Origin: an uncultured Oscillospiraceae bacterium
Lineage (GTDB): Bacteria; Bacillota; Clostridia; Oscillospirales; Acutalibacteraceae
Length of the DNA: 21,307 bases
Direction of reading: 5' to 3'
NCBI GenBank assembly: GCA_902492045.1
Contig: CABUKB010000019.1
Location: 1 to 21,307, forward strand
Shown here: piece by piece, positions 21,106 to 21,307 of the stretch
How the letters are laid out: each line of letters starts with the position of its first letter
How positions within the stretch are numbered: the stretch's first letter is position 1
The notes under the pieces: model-generated
What the model was told of the DNA's origin: nothing
Database searches by the model: none
The model's input: the letters and a program-made list of their open reading frames with translations, nothing else
Translations under genes and position numbers: made by a program

Positions 21106-21149
21106 GCGGCGCGGGCTTTCATTTTGGAGGAGGCCCGCGCCGCTTTTTT
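21106..21149 (+). terminator. Terminator/attenuator before the first element gene
   Basis: A perfect 11-bp G+C stem (21106-21116 with 21133-21143) followed by six T, 16 bases before the next start codon. A TATAAT hexamer (21090-21095) lies just upstream, so transcripts from it would begin at the stem; the hairpin could insulate the element from outside transcription or attenuate the first gene. Confidence 0.85.
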
Positions 21150-21165
21150 CGTTTAGGAGGCAATT

Positions 21166-21307
21166 ATGTCAGAATATCAATTAGAAATAAAGCAGATCGT
21201 GGACTATCCACGTTGTCGGATCTACCGACAATTCATACAGACCTTACTCTCGGACCGGAGCATTCGTCTTGGTGGCGGCTCCGGTCTTTTCTATTATACC
21301 GTCCTTT
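21166..21307 (+). CDS. Start of a conserved conjugative-element protein (cut by window end)
   Basis: Forty-seven codons are visible, with AGGAGG six bases before ATG 21166: MSEYQLEIKQIVDYPRCRIY, then RQFIQTLLSDRSIRLGGGSG and LFYYTVL, running off the window. From memory this N-terminus resembles a protein conserved in Tn1549/CTn-type conjugative elements of gut Clostridia, where it sits near one end of the element; I know no proven function and could not search. The adjacent guaA-type att core supports the reading that an integrated conjugative element starts here. Confidence 0.6.
   Translation, partial: MSEYQLEIKQIVDYPRCRIYRQFIQTLLSDRSIRLGGGSGLFYYTVL

Overview
The window looks like a chromosomal segment from a fairly GC-rich member of the Bacillota, class Clostridia (an Oscillospirales-like gut anaerobe is my best guess). 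Grounds: Gram-positive promoter and Shine-Dalgarno patterns, tRNA genes with encoded CCA, a Gram-positive LexA box, a K+-independent-type membrane pyrophosphatase, and an edge that resembles a Tn1549-type conjugative element. Taxonomy is inference. GC-rich housekeeping genes alternate with AT-rich accessory patches.

Layout. (1) 1-2800: a tRNA-Leu gene with its promoter, then an AT-rich patch holding a P-loop kinase-like gene and a Mef-like MFS drug efflux gene. The efflux gene has a strong promoter, a 12-codon leader peptide and mutually exclusive RNA stems, one covering its ribosome site, which is the architecture of antibiotic-inducible attenuation. Its ORF is split by one extra T in a T6 run. 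(2) 2800-4000: a TIM-barrel sugar isomerase/endonuclease IV-like protein, with members of a small dispersed hairpin repeat family around it. (3) 4000-6830: the proton-pumping pyrophosphatase hppA behind a roughly 240-nt structured leader. (4) 6830-13740: ilvE and a lipoprotein gene (minus), metG and tatD (plus), and a sodium:solute symporter (minus), mostly with recognisable promoters and terminators. (5) 13860-14360: a four-tRNA operon (Gly-Arg-His-Gln). (6) 14563-17773: an AT-rich 3.15-kb segment bounded by perfect 58-bp direct repeats. It carries an XRE repressor, an ImmA/IrrE-like protein with HDxxH, two small proteins, a divergent small HTH gene with a 34-bp operator-like palindrome between, and a HIRAN-domain membrane protein; no recombinase is seen. 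(7) 17800-20180: a LexA-boxed SOS operon on the minus strand: Y-family polymerase, an 87-aa protein, an SRAP/HMCES-type abasic-site protein and a 59-aa protein. (8) 20280-20730: a truncated Ku gene start and a ribbon-helix-helix regulator with an inverted-repeat operator. (9) 20797-21307: what looks like the very 3' end of guaA with its terminator, which is a known integration hot spot. It is followed by paired repeats like integrase arm sites, a terminator and the start of a gene that resembles a conserved conjugative-element protein. I read this as the left edge of an integrated conjugative element.

Most notable: the attenuator-controlled efflux gene, the 58-bp-repeat island with its HIRAN-membrane fusion, the guaA-type ICE junction, and the SOS operon beside a Ku remnant. 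All calls come from reading the sequence; no database search was possible.
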